From: Empedobacter sedimenti | Lineage (GTDB): Bacteria > Bacteroidota > Bacteroidia > Flavobacteriales > Weeksellaceae | Reading direction: 5' to 3' | DNA length: 64,000 nt | Assembly: GCF_030005555.1 (NCBI RefSeq) | Contig: NZ_JASCQG010000007.1 | Span: forward strand, 62,001 to 126,000 | Part shown: piece by piece, positions 45,366-53,120 of the stretch | How positions within the stretch are numbered: the stretch's first letter is position 1 | Layout of the letters: every line of letters begins with the position of its first letter | Translations under genes and position numbers: made by a program | Notes under the pieces: model-generated | The model's database searches: none | The model's input: the letters and a program-made list of their open reading frames with translations, nothing else | What the model was told of the DNA's origin: nothing

Positions 45366-45869
45366 TTATTCAACTACCTCCATTTCTACATTCAGAACGC
45401 CTGAATTGATAGAACCTATAGATGAAAATGCTGCTTTACTTAAATCCAATAATCTTGCTTTGGTATGTGGACCTCTGTCATTTATTTTTACAACAACAGA
45501 TTTACCATTTTTTGTGTTAGTTACCTTTACTTTAGTTCCGAAAGGTAAAGTTTTGTGTGCTGCAGTAAAGTTATCTTTGTTATACAATTCTCCGCTTGAA
45601 GTTTTTTGTCCTTGAAATTTATCTGCATACCATGAGACAATTCCACTTATTTTTTTTCCTGCTTTTTCTACTATCTCAGCTACCGAAGAATTATCTATCT
45701 TCTTTATTTCATTTACTTTATCAACAAATTTAGCGCTAATCAATTTCTTAGCATATGTTGAAACAGGTAATGGTAGTGGACTTTCTTTAGAAAAGCTTGA
45801 TTTTCCATTTGCTTTAGCCATTGGAAGAATCATCAGTACTACTAATAATGTTAAAAACTTTTTTGTCAT
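45366..45869 (-). CDS. RlpA-like septal ring protein (double-psi beta-barrel)
   Basis: 167 residues with a signal peptide (1-20, ending AKANG). The C-terminal RlpA/DPBB domain covers about 75-165: GIVSWYADKFQGQKTSSGE, AAHKTLPFGTKVKVTN, KINDRGPHTKARLLDLSKAA. The Asp and His expected of an active RlpA lytic transglycosylase (NDRGPH) are present. It probably acts on peptidoglycan in the periplasm. A possible promoter box (TAACTTTG on the minus strand, 46010-46017) lies about 140 bp upstream. No SPOR domain is fused, unlike proteobacterial RlpA. Confidence 0.88.
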   Translation of the reverse strand: MTKKFLTLLVVLMILPMAKANGKSSFSKESPLPLPVSTYAKKLISAKFVDKVNEIKKIDNSSVAEIVEKAGKKISGIVSWYADKFQGQKTSSGELYNKDNFTAAHKTLPFGTKVKVTNTKNGKSVVVKINDRGPHTKARLLDLSKAAFSSIGSINSGVLNVEMEVVE

Positions 45870-46116
45870 ATATAGCTTTTTCTGAATCTTTATCTAAAAT
45901 ACTACATAATAGAGTTTGTTTACAATTAGATAATATTTCTTGATGATTTAGGCTACACGAAGAAGGTATAATCCTTTATAAGTAGACGATTTATGATTGT
46001 TTGTTAAAGCAAAGTTAAAAAATATTCAACTTATTAAATTTTTTAAGAATATTTGACAAAAAACATATAAAAACTTAATATACAATTAGTTATGAAATAT
46101 TGAAATTATTGCTAAA

Positions 46117-48063
46117 TTATATTACTCGATTAAGATGTTGATTTAGGATATTTTTTAATCCAGTATAATGCATTATTTGTTGCAATATTTGTTGGATATG
46201 TTCTTGAGGTAACTCAGGATTTTTAGTTTCATTCATTAAGTTTCCAATCATATTGTCAATGTAAATAATCTTAAATCTTAATAGCACATCAAACAAATCT
46301 TTGTGAACAAACTCTTCTTTTTTCTTGATATTGATACCTTGTTTAATGGTCCAGTTTTCACTTAAACTATGTTTTTCCAACATCATTTCTGATGCTAAAT
46401 TGATCATTTCTGGATTAGTTAAACGTGAAAAATAGATACCAGTTCGTAATTCATCATTCTCTAGTCCAATTTTTACATCGTCTAAAATAGATTGATACAA
46501 AGGATTTGAAAGCACTAATTCGTTTTCGTCAAATTGAGTAACTATTTCCTGTATTACCGTAGTTTTATATAGCTCGTTGTTTTCGTTCTTTAAATCTACC
46601 TCTAAATCACCATATTGTAGAATAAGTTTAATGATTTCTGATTCGACAGTTTGCTGAACATTAACCACTTCTTTATTTGATGGAACAACAGAAATTATAG
46701 GCTGCTTAGTTCTAGCTTTATCAGTAATATGAGTAGAGCTTTCAGAATTTTTATCTCCAGATTTTTGTATTTGAGCTAATTCTTTGAATAAAACCTCTTC
46801 ACGAATTTGTAATAATTTTGAAGTTTCTGCTATATAAACTTCTTGTTTGATAATATTCGGAATCAACGAAATTGATTTGACAATCTCTCTAATCAATTCA
46901 GCTTTTTTGATCGGATCATTCTGCGCATCTTCCAGCAAAACATTTACCTTGAAACGGATAAAATCGCTCGCATTTTCTTTGATATATGCTTCAATTTCGC
47001 TTGTAGAATGATTTCTTGCAAAAGAATCAGGATCTTCGCCTTCTGGTAACAAAAGAACTTTGATATTCATTTCTTGCTCCAAAATCATATCAATTCCACG
47101 GAAAGAAGCTTTGATACCAGCATTGTCACCATCATACATTACAGTAATGTTAGGTGTCATTTGCTTAATCATTCGGATTTGTTCATTAGTAAGTGCTGTT
47201 CCAGAACTCGCTACTACATTTTCAATTCCTGCTTGATGCAATGATAAAACATCTGTATAACCTTCTACCAAATAGCATTCATCCGCTTTTCTGATACTTT
47301 GTTTGGCTTGATAAAATCCGTAAAGTGTTTTACTTTTATGGTAGATTTTATTTTCGGGAGAGTTAAGATATTTTGCAGCTTTGATATCATTTCTTAAAAT
47401 ACGACCACCAAAACCTAGTGTACGCCCCGAAAAACTATAGATAGGAAACATGACACGCTCTCTAAACTTGTCAAATTTCTTGTTATCTTCTTTGAAAGAA
47501 ACTAATCCAGATTCTTCTAATAATTCTTTCGAATATCCTTGTTTGATTGCATATTCGGCAAAAGCATCCCATTGTTTGGGAGAATAACCAAGCTCAAATT
47601 TATCAATGGTTTCTTTTGTAAAGCCACGCTCGCGGAAATAACTTAGTCCAATTAAGTTTCCTTCTTCAGAATTATGTAATTGGTTGACAAAGAATTTTTT
47701 TGCAAACTCGGTTAAAGTAAACAGACTTTCGCGGTCTTTTTCTTCTTGTTTTTGTTCTACCGAAAATTCTTCATCTTCTTCAATCTCTATATTATAACGT
47801 TTCGCTAACCATCGCAAAGCTTCTGGATAAGAGAATTGTTCAACTTCCATCAAAAAAGAAACAACATTTCCTCCACGTCCTGAAGAAAAATCTTTCCAAA
47901 TTTGTTTTGCAGGTGATACGACGAACGAAGGAGTTTTTTCGTTACCAAATGGAGACAAACCTTTTAAACTAGATCCGGCACGTTTTAGATTTACAAAATC
48001 ACCTACAACTTCTTCTACACGAGCTGTTTCAAAAATTATATCTATTGTTCTTTGAGAAATCAA
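46117..48063 (-). CDS. dnaG: DNA primase DnaG with degenerate zinc ribbon
   Basis: 648 residues. An N-terminal CHC2-like domain covers 1-100, followed by the primase core and TOPRIM (LVEGYTDVLSLHQAGIENVV, VMYDGDNAGIKASFR) and a C-terminal helicase-binding region. It makes RNA primers for replication. In the zinc ribbon the four usual ligands are replaced: Ser37 and Gly40 in LSPFGNEKTPSF, and Asp58 and Ser61 in KDFSSGRGG. The fold around them is conserved. Monocistronic, with a likely -7 box at 48108-48115. Confidence 0.94.
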   Translation of the reverse strand: MISQRTIDIIFETARVEEVVGDFVNLKRAGSSLKGLSPFGNEKTPSFVVSPAKQIWKDFSSGRGGNVVSFLMEVEQFSYPEALRWLAKRYNIEIEEDEEFSVEQKQEEKDRESLFTLTEFAKKFFVNQLHNSEEGNLIGLSYFRERGFTKETIDKFELGYSPKQWDAFAEYAIKQGYSKELLEESGLVSFKEDNKKFDKFRERVMFPIYSFSGRTLGFGGRILRNDIKAAKYLNSPENKIYHKSKTLYGFYQAKQSIRKADECYLVEGYTDVLSLHQAGIENVVASSGTALTNEQIRMIKQMTPNITVMYDGDNAGIKASFRGIDMILEQEMNIKVLLLPEGEDPDSFARNHSTSEIEAYIKENASDFIRFKVNVLLEDAQNDPIKKAELIREIVKSISLIPNIIKQEVYIAETSKLLQIREEVLFKELAQIQKSGDKNSESSTHITDKARTKQPIISVVPSNKEVVNVQQTVESEIIKLILQYGDLEVDLKNENNELYKTTVIQEIVTQFDENELVLSNPLYQSILDDVKIGLENDELRTGIYFSRLTNPEMINLASEMMLEKHSLSENWTIKQGINIKKKEEFVHKDLFDVLLRFKIIYIDNMIGNLMNETKNPELPQEHIQQILQQIMHYTGLKNILNQHLNRVI

Positions 48064-48107
48064 ACTGAATTATTTTATAAGAGAATTAAAATCAAAAATT
48101 ATTTATT

Positions 48108-48115
48108 CAAAATTA
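48108..48115 (-). promoter_or_regulatory. Likely -7 box of dnaG
   Basis: The minus strand reads TAATTTTG, matching TAnnTTTG, about 45 bp before the dnaG start. No clear -33 box. Confidence 0.4.
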
Positions 48116-48227
48116 AAACAAATTCTTAACATCATTCATTTATCTATTTATAATTATACCATTTTAGATAAATTGTTAAAATTGGTACGGTATTCGTATA
48201 TTAAGAAGAAACTTGAAAAATATTTAA

Positions 48228-49007
48228 ATGAAAACAGCTTTTTTAAAAATTACATTCGTAGCAGTGATGGCAACAGGATTTTTATCTTCTTGTTCTACAA
48301 TTGCAAATCCTATTACAAATAATCAAGCTTCTAACGAAGGGATTTTAGGAAAATGGGAGTTAGATTATATCATGACTCAGGATGGAAAAAGTTTAGCTGA
48401 AGCTTATCCAATGGGAGCACCATATTTGAATTTTGTATCAAATAAAATGCTGAATGCTTCTGATGGATGTAACACGTTAAATGGTGGTGTAACAGTAGAG
48501 GGAAATCAAATTACATTTGGTAATATGATGTCTACTATGAAAGCATGTAATGGTGTACAAGATGCTAATTTTAGTAAAAAATTACAAGGTATTTTGAAAT
48601 ATGATATTCAAGATAATACGTTAACTTTAATCCAAGGTGATATTGCAATTATGCGATTCAAACGACCTGGTACTTTAGCTGGAACTTGGGAATTAGAAGA
48701 GTTTATAGGTAAAGATAGAAGTGCAAAATCTTTAAATGATCGTTTTCCTAATCAAAAACCAACTGTAACATTCCAAAATAATCAAGTTTCTGGAAATGAT
48801 GGTTGTAATAATATGACTGGAGGTTATTTAGCAATTGGTAATTCGTTGACCGTAAAAAATATCGCAACTACACGTATGGCTTGTCAAGGAGTAGATTCTG
48901 ATGCATTTGGAGAGCGTTTTAACAATGTAAATAAATACGAAATCCAAAATGGTAAGTTAGTATTGTATGCTAATGATGTAAAAACAATGGTTTTCAAAAA
49001 GAAATAA
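48228..49007 (+). CDS. META-domain lipoprotein (two domains)
   Basis: 259 residues, lipobox LSSC (Cys22). Two tandem META (HslJ-like) domains: about 40-145 (GKWELDYIMTQDGKSLAEAY, SDGCNTLNGGV, STMKACNG) and 150-258 (GTWELEEFIG, GNDGCNNMTGGY, ATTRMACQG). Each carries the GCN motif and the later Met-x-Cys of the family. The META fold is linked to secreted or stress-related proteins; the exact role is unknown. The terminator at 49031 follows. Confidence 0.9.
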   Translation: MKTAFLKITFVAVMATGFLSSCSTIANPITNNQASNEGILGKWELDYIMTQDGKSLAEAYPMGAPYLNFVSNKMLNASDGCNTLNGGVTVEGNQITFGNMMSTMKACNGVQDANFSKKLQGILKYDIQDNTLTLIQGDIAIMRFKRPGTLAGTWELEEFIGKDRSAKSLNDRFPNQKPTVTFQNNQVSGNDGCNNMTGGYLAIGNSLTVKNIATTRMACQGVDSDAFGERFNNVNKYEIQNGKLVLYANDVKTMVFKKK

Positions 49008-49030
49008 TTGATTTTTAATCAATAAACCTA

Positions 49031-49060
49031 AAAGCTGTCATTTATTGACAGCTTTTTTCT
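49031..49060 (+). terminator. Terminator after the META protein
   Basis: Stem AAAAGCTGTCA / TGACAGCTTTT with loop TTTAT and a T run. It overlaps the start region of the next promoter. Confidence 0.8.
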
Positions 49061-49063
49061 TTT

Positions 49064-49071
49064 TATATTTG
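49064..49071 (+). promoter_or_regulatory. -7 box of the lpxD-like gene
   Basis: TATATTTG matches TAnnTTTG. The TTG inside the preceding terminator hairpin (49045-49047) is the best -33 candidate, 16 bp upstream. This supports the ATG at 49096 rather than 49045. Confidence 0.55.
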
Positions 49072-49095
49072 TACACTTTAATAAAAGTTGAAATT

Positions 49096-50022
49096 ATGAA
49101 ATTTCCACAAACACATAAATTAAAAGAAGTTGCAGCAATTATTGATGCAAAATTTATTGGTGACGAAAATTATCCTGTAGAAGGAATTAATGAAATTCAT
49201 CGTGTAGAAGCTGGTGATATCGTATTTGTCGATCATCCAAAATATTATGATAAAGCGTTAGAGTCTAATGCAACAATCATATTAATTAACAAAGAAGTAG
49301 ATTGTCCTGAAGGAAAAGCTTTATTAATTTCTGATGATCCATTTCGCGATTTCGTGAAAATTGGTCAACATTTTATGGCTTTTGAACCTGCTACAAAACA
49401 AATTTCTGATACAGCAGAAATAGGCGAAGGAACAATTATTCAGCCAGGAGCTTTTATCGGGAATCATGTAACAATCGGTAAAAATTGTGTGATTCACTCT
49501 AATGTATCAATTAATGATTATGCAATTATTGGTGATAACGTAATTATCCGTTCAGGAACAGTTTTAGGAGCAGACGCTTTTTATTATAAAAATCGCCCAA
49601 CGGGATTTGATCGTTTAAAATCTGTAGGAAATGTTATCATCGAAGATAATGTAGAAATAGGAGCGAACTGTACGATAGATAGAGGAGTTTCGGCATCTAC
49701 AATTATTGGAGCAGGAACAATTATGGATAATTTAATTCAGATTGGTCACGATACAATTATTGGTAAAAAATGTTTGATCGCTTCTCAAGTTGGTATTGCA
49801 GGTTGTGTAAATGTTGAAGACGAAGTGTCTATTTGGGGACAAGTTGGGATAACAAGTGGTGTAACAATTGGTACAAAAGCTGTTTTATTAGCACAATGTG
49901 GTGTAAGTAAATCTTTAGAAGGAGGAAAAACTTACTTTGGGACACCAGCAGAAGAAGCACGTGGACTATATAAAAAGATTGCCGCGACAGAAATAATGGT
50001 AAGAGATTATCGAAAAAAATAA
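49096..50022 (+). CDS. LpxD-like UDP-3-O-acylglucosamine N-acyltransferase
   Basis: 308 residues from ATG 49096; the upstream Met at 49045 lies before the promoter box. An N-terminal LpxD uridine-binding domain covers 1-95 (VEGINEIHRVEAGDIVFVD). A left-handed beta-helix of hexapeptide repeats follows from 100 to 285, then a helical tail. The catalytic His218 sits in IQIGHDTIIGKK, as in LpxD. It transfers a hydroxyacyl chain to the 2-amino group of the lipid A precursor, or a paralogous sugar. The lpxACB context is absent, so it may be a second LpxD-type enzyme. Confidence 0.85.
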   Translation: MKFPQTHKLKEVAAIIDAKFIGDENYPVEGINEIHRVEAGDIVFVDHPKYYDKALESNATIILINKEVDCPEGKALLISDDPFRDFVKIGQHFMAFEPATKQISDTAEIGEGTIIQPGAFIGNHVTIGKNCVIHSNVSINDYAIIGDNVIIRSGTVLGADAFYYKNRPTGFDRLKSVGNVIIEDNVEIGANCTIDRGVSASTIIGAGTIMDNLIQIGHDTIIGKKCLIASQVGIAGCVNVEDEVSIWGQVGITSGVTIGTKAVLLAQCGVSKSLEGGKTYFGTPAEEARGLYKKIAATEIMVRDYRKK

Positions 50023-50033
50023 AATTAAAATTG

Positions 50034-50060
50034 AAGCCGACAACTAAGTCGGCTTTTTTT
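50034..50060 (+). terminator. Terminator after the lpxD-like gene
   Basis: Perfect stem AAGCCGAC / GTCGGCTT, loop AACTAA, then T7. Confidence 0.85.
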
Positions 50061-50151
50061 ATGATAAATATCTTATAGCTAATAGACCAGTTTCAATAAA
50101 TGCTTAGCGTATTTTTTACATCGAATATTTTTTAAAATCCAAAAGTCCTTT

Positions 50152-50159
50152 TATATTTG
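50152..50159 (+). promoter_or_regulatory. -7 box of sucD
   Basis: TATATTTG matches TAnnTTTG, 19 bp before the sucD ATG. This rules out the TTG at 50157, which lies inside the box. Confidence 0.6.
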
Positions 50160-50177
50160 TGTAAATTAAAAATCACA

Positions 50178-51047
50178 ATGTCTGTATTAGTAAACAAAGA
50201 TTCAAAAATAATCGTTCAAGGATTCACTGGGAAAGAAGGAACTTTTCACGCTGAACAAATGATTGAATATGGAACAAACGTAGTAGGAGGTGTAACTCCA
50301 GGTAAAGGTGGGCAAACTCACTTAGGTTTACCAATCTTCAACACTGTAAAAGATGCTGTTGATCAAGCTGGAGCTGACGTTTCTATTATTTTCGTTCCAC
50401 CAGCATTCGCTGCTGACGCTGTAATGGAAGCTGCAGAAGCAGGTATCAAAGTAATTATTTGTATTACAGAAGGTATTCCTGTAGAAGATATGGTTAAAGT
50501 ACAAGCTTATGTTGATCAAAGAGATGTAACATTAATCGGACCTAACTGTCCAGGTGTTATCACTTCTGAAGAAGCTAAAGTTGGTATTATGCCAGGTTTC
50601 ATTTTCAAAAAAGGTAAAGTTGGTATCGTTTCTAAATCAGGAACTTTAACTTACGAAGCTGCTGACCAAGTTGTAAAAGCTGGTTACGGAATTTCTACAG
50701 CAATCGGAATTGGTGGAGATCCAATTATTGGAACTACAACAAAAGAAGCTGTTGAATTATTTATGAATGACCCAGAAACTGAGTGTATCGTTATGATTGG
50801 TGAAATTGGTGGACAATTAGAAGCTGAGGCTGCTCGTTGGATTAAAGCGAATGGAACTAAACCAGTTGTAGGATTTATCGCAGGTCAAACTGCACCAAAA
50901 GGTCGTACAATGGGACACGCTGGAGCTATCGTAGGTGGAGCTGATGATACAGCACAAGCTAAAATGGCAATTATGGAAGAATGTGGAATCCACGTTGTTG
51001 CATCTCCTGCTGATATCGGAGCTACAGTTGCAAAAGTTTTAGGATAA
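50178..51047 (+). CDS. sucD: Succinyl-CoA synthetase alpha subunit
   Basis: 289 residues from ATG 50178 ([20 protein letters not shown]). A CoA-binding Rossmann domain and ligase domain are present. The phosphohistidine is His247 in [10 protein letters not shown], and GPNCPGVI is conserved. With SucC (not in the window) it converts succinyl-CoA, ADP or GDP and phosphate to succinate and ATP or GTP in the TCA cycle. Monocistronic with a terminator at 51071-51093. Length is normal. Confidence 0.95.
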   Translation: MSVLVNKDSKIIVQGFTGKEGTFHAEQMIEYGTNVVGGVTPGKGGQTHLGLPIFNTVKDAVDQAGADVSIIFVPPAFAADAVMEAAEAGIKVIICITEGIPVEDMVKVQAYVDQRDVTLIGPNCPGVITSEEAKVGIMPGFIFKKGKVGIVSKSGTLTYEAADQVVKAGYGISTAIGIGGDPIIGTTTKEAVELFMNDPETECIVMIGEIGGQLEAEAARWIKANGTKPVVGFIAGQTAPKGRTMGHAGAIVGGADDTAQAKMAIMEECGIHVVASPADIGATVAKVLG

Positions 51048-51070
51048 GAATATTCTTAATCAAAATAGTA

Positions 51071-51100
51071 AAGGAACTCAATTTGAGTTCCTTTTTTTTG
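51071..51100 (+). terminator. Terminator after sucD
   Basis: Stem AAGGAACTCA / TGAGTTCCTT, short loop, then T8. Confidence 0.85.
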
Positions 51101-51157
51101 TCTTAATATTTTTCGTCATTTAAGAATGAGTATCTTCGAAAAAAAATAGATCTAAGA

Positions 51158-51210
51158 TTCCTCGACAAGCTCGGAATGACAGTAATGTCAAGCTGAATTT
51201 ATTTCAGCTT
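51158..51210. repeat. Cluster of three adjacent short palindromes (REP-like element)
   Basis: Three consecutive hairpin units: TTCCTCGACAAGCTCGGAA (51158-51176), TGACA-GTAA-TGTCA (51177-51190) and AAGCTGAA-TTTAT-TTCAGCTT (51190-51210). I recognise the first and third as sequences repeatedly seen between genes in Bacteroidota genomes. Only this copy is in the window. It lies between sucD and the DUF4240 gene, past the sucD terminator. Confidence 0.6.
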
Positions 51211-51222
51211 CGCATATAATAC

Positions 51223-51879
51223 CTACAAAAACTCATCCTCGTCATCAAAATCTTCGTCGAAATCATCATCAGGTGAATAATCTTCCACAAAAACTTTAAA
51301 TAATCTTGGACATAATATTTGAAGATTTGTCAAGTTTTCGTCATCCCAATCAAATTCTGGTTTTGCAGCACTTTCAGTAAAAAAGTTGAAACATTCTTTG
51401 TCTACAAAATCAATAATATTATGTTCAAATTTACTGTTAAACACGATATTCGCAATTAAATGAAAACTATCAAATTCGTACAAATCATCTTCGTTAAAAC
51501 CTTCTTCAAAATAATCGGCTAAATCATCAGGATTTACAATTGCTTTTTCAAATAAATCTTTTCCTTGCGAAATAATCCAGTTTTTGAAATAGAAAAAATG
51601 ATCCGTATTAGTATCATCGTTCATAATACACGCCGCGCACCATACTTCTGGTGTATGCAAAGCAAATAAATAATATTCAAGGCGAAGTTGAAAACCAATA
51701 ATATCTTCGGCTACCAAATTCTCTAATTCATGAGAAAGATGTATTTCTTGGTCTTGTAAATTGTTTGAATCTTGTAAAGAGTTTTCTATAATTTGCCAAA
51801 ACAAATCTTCCTCAAGCATTTTAGAAATCTGCTGCGTCGGAATAGTTGAAGAATTTAATAAATCATCGAAAAAGTCCAT
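51223..51879 (-). CDS. DUF4240 domain-containing acidic protein
   Basis: 218 residues. The region from about 25 to 140 follows the DUF4240 pattern: FWQIIENSLQDSNN, EIIGFQLRLE-like (DIIGFQLRLEYYL), WCAACIMN, then FFYFKNWIISQGKDLFEKAI and PDDLADY. The C-terminus is extremely acidic (DDDFDEDFDDEDEF). Cytosolic, function unknown. A 245-bp gap to the beta-lactamase unit contains nothing else I recognise. Confidence 0.8.
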   Translation of the reverse strand: MDFFDDLLNSSTIPTQQISKMLEEDLFWQIIENSLQDSNNLQDQEIHLSHELENLVAEDIIGFQLRLEYYLFALHTPEVWCAACIMNDDTNTDHFFYFKNWIISQGKDLFEKAIVNPDDLADYFEEGFNEDDLYEFDSFHLIANIVFNSKFEHNIIDFVDKECFNFFTESAAKPEFDWDDENLTNLQILCPRLFKVFVEDYSPDDDFDEDFDDEDEFL

Positions 51880-52057
51880 ATTTCTACTTTTTTTGGTTTA
51901 TTCAGAGTTGGTTTTGATTCAAATTGTACATTTTATTTTTTCTAACGATTTAAATTTTAAATTGTTAATCAAAATTTGTAATTAAATGAATCTTTCTTTA
52001 ATTTATGAAAAATGTCATAAAAAACCAACCTTTTTCTGAATGATGTGTGATTTTTAG

Positions 52058-52124
52058 GTTAAATAATTGATTATGTTCAAACTAAAAAAGTCTAATTCGG
52101 AATGGAATTAGACTTATAATATTT
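52058..52124. repeat. Direct repeat copy 1 (contains terminator hairpin)
   Basis: Matches 53038-53106 over about 65 bp. The core from TGTTCAAAC to GGAATTAGACTT (52074-52114) is identical except for one fewer A. It holds the hairpin GTCTAATTC-GGAATG-GAATTAGAC, which serves as the terminator of the beta-lactamase gene, whose stop codon begins at 52127 on the minus strand. Confidence 0.8.
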
Positions 52125-53009
52125 CTATTTGTTGTAATAATTCCAAACAGCTTTTGTAATATCAGCAATTACTTTTTCCGTTTCAGTTCTTTCTTCTGTT
52201 ATATTTTTCAAATAAATTGATAAAATAATTGGTTTATTATTAATTGGTTTAATGATTCCAATATCATTCAATGCAACTCTTAGATTTTGGTTATTTGTAT
52301 CACTAATTCCTGTTCTGTGAGCCAATTCTGTGTTTGTGGGCAAACCTGCTTTCATCCAAGTTAAACCTCTGGATGTTTCGACCATTAGTTTGTATAAATA
52401 AGCTGTAGAATTCTTTTTAAGAACTTTATTTGTGTAAAATTTCTCAAGTAATTTTGTAGTAGCATTTGCAGAAGTTGTATTGAGATATAAATTATCCCAA
52501 GTTTGCATTTCTTGCTCGTTTACTTTTATAACAAAATCTTTAATCTCTTGTTTTTTAATGAAATTTTGAACAGTTTTAGTTCCACCAATAATCTTTAAAA
52601 GTATATCACATCCATTGTTATCGCTGTGAGAAACTGTATATCTTAAAAGTTGGTCAAGTGTTAGATACATATTTCCTTTTGGGTAATCTTCAAGAATTGG
52701 GCTCCAAGTATTAGGTAATAAATCTTCTTTTTTGATAAAAAATTGTTGATTAAGTTGTAATTTATTTTGATCAACTTCATGTAAAACAGTCAATGCAATA
52801 TGAAATTTAAACACACTCATCATTGGCATCATTTGATTTCCGTTGATACTTAAGGTGTCTTTATTTTCAAGATTTTTTAATGAAATACCAGCTGTAAGAT
52901 TTTTTGAAGAAATAATTTGATTGATTTCTGTTCTTAACCTTTCAATGGATTGAGCATTTAAACAGTAACCTGAAAGTATGAATAGGAAAGAAAAAATCAG
53001 TTTGTTCAT
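52125..53009 (-). CDS. bla: Class A beta-lactamase, subclass A2-like
   Basis: 294 residues from ATG 53007-53009, which opens the signal peptide MNKLIFSFLFILSGYCLNAQ; the longer frame adds eight residues. Active-site motifs are Ser65-Val-Phe-Lys68 (SxxK), SDN at 129-131, Glu165 in VNEQEM (omega-loop equivalent of Glu166, placed as in PER/CblA-type enzymes) and R232-T-G in place of KTG. It is a periplasmic serine hydrolase expected to open beta-lactam rings. It is precisely enclosed by two direct repeats (52058-52124, 53038-53106). Substrate range cannot be told from sequence. Confidence 0.9.
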   Translation of the reverse strand: MNKLIFSFLFILSGYCLNAQSIERLRTEINQIISSKNLTAGISLKNLENKDTLSINGNQMMPMMSVFKFHIALTVLHEVDQNKLQLNQQFFIKKEDLLPNTWSPILEDYPKGNMYLTLDQLLRYTVSHSDNNGCDILLKIIGGTKTVQNFIKKQEIKDFVIKVNEQEMQTWDNLYLNTTSANATTKLLEKFYTNKVLKKNSTAYLYKLMVETSRGLTWMKAGLPTNTELAHRTGISDTNNQNLRVALNDIGIIKPINNKPIILSIYLKNITEERTETEKVIADITKAVWNYYNK

Positions 53010-53037
53010 AGTTGTGATTAATATTTCGACCAAATTA

Positions 53038-53106
53038 GTTAATTATTTGATTTTGTTCAAACTAAAAAAAGTCTAATTCGGAATGGAATTAGACTTTTTG
53101 ATATTT
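53038..53106. repeat. Direct repeat copy 2 (contains terminator hairpin)
   Basis: Second copy of the repeat at 52058-52124, offset 980 bp. The hairpin GTCTAATTC / GAATTAGAC followed by TTTTT on the right and AAAAAAA on the left acts as a terminator for the YgiC-like gene. The left end of the copy probably supplies part of the beta-lactamase promoter. Confidence 0.8.
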
Positions 53107-53120
53107 GTTATTTTAAATAT

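Noticed and set aside
49045-49095. Upstream start for the LpxD-like gene
   Set aside because: It precedes the TATATTTG promoter box, overlaps the terminator of the preceding gene and encodes a non-family hydrophobic extension.
50157-50177. TTG start for sucD
   Set aside because: It lies within the -7 promoter box; the ATG at 50178 gives the family N-terminus.
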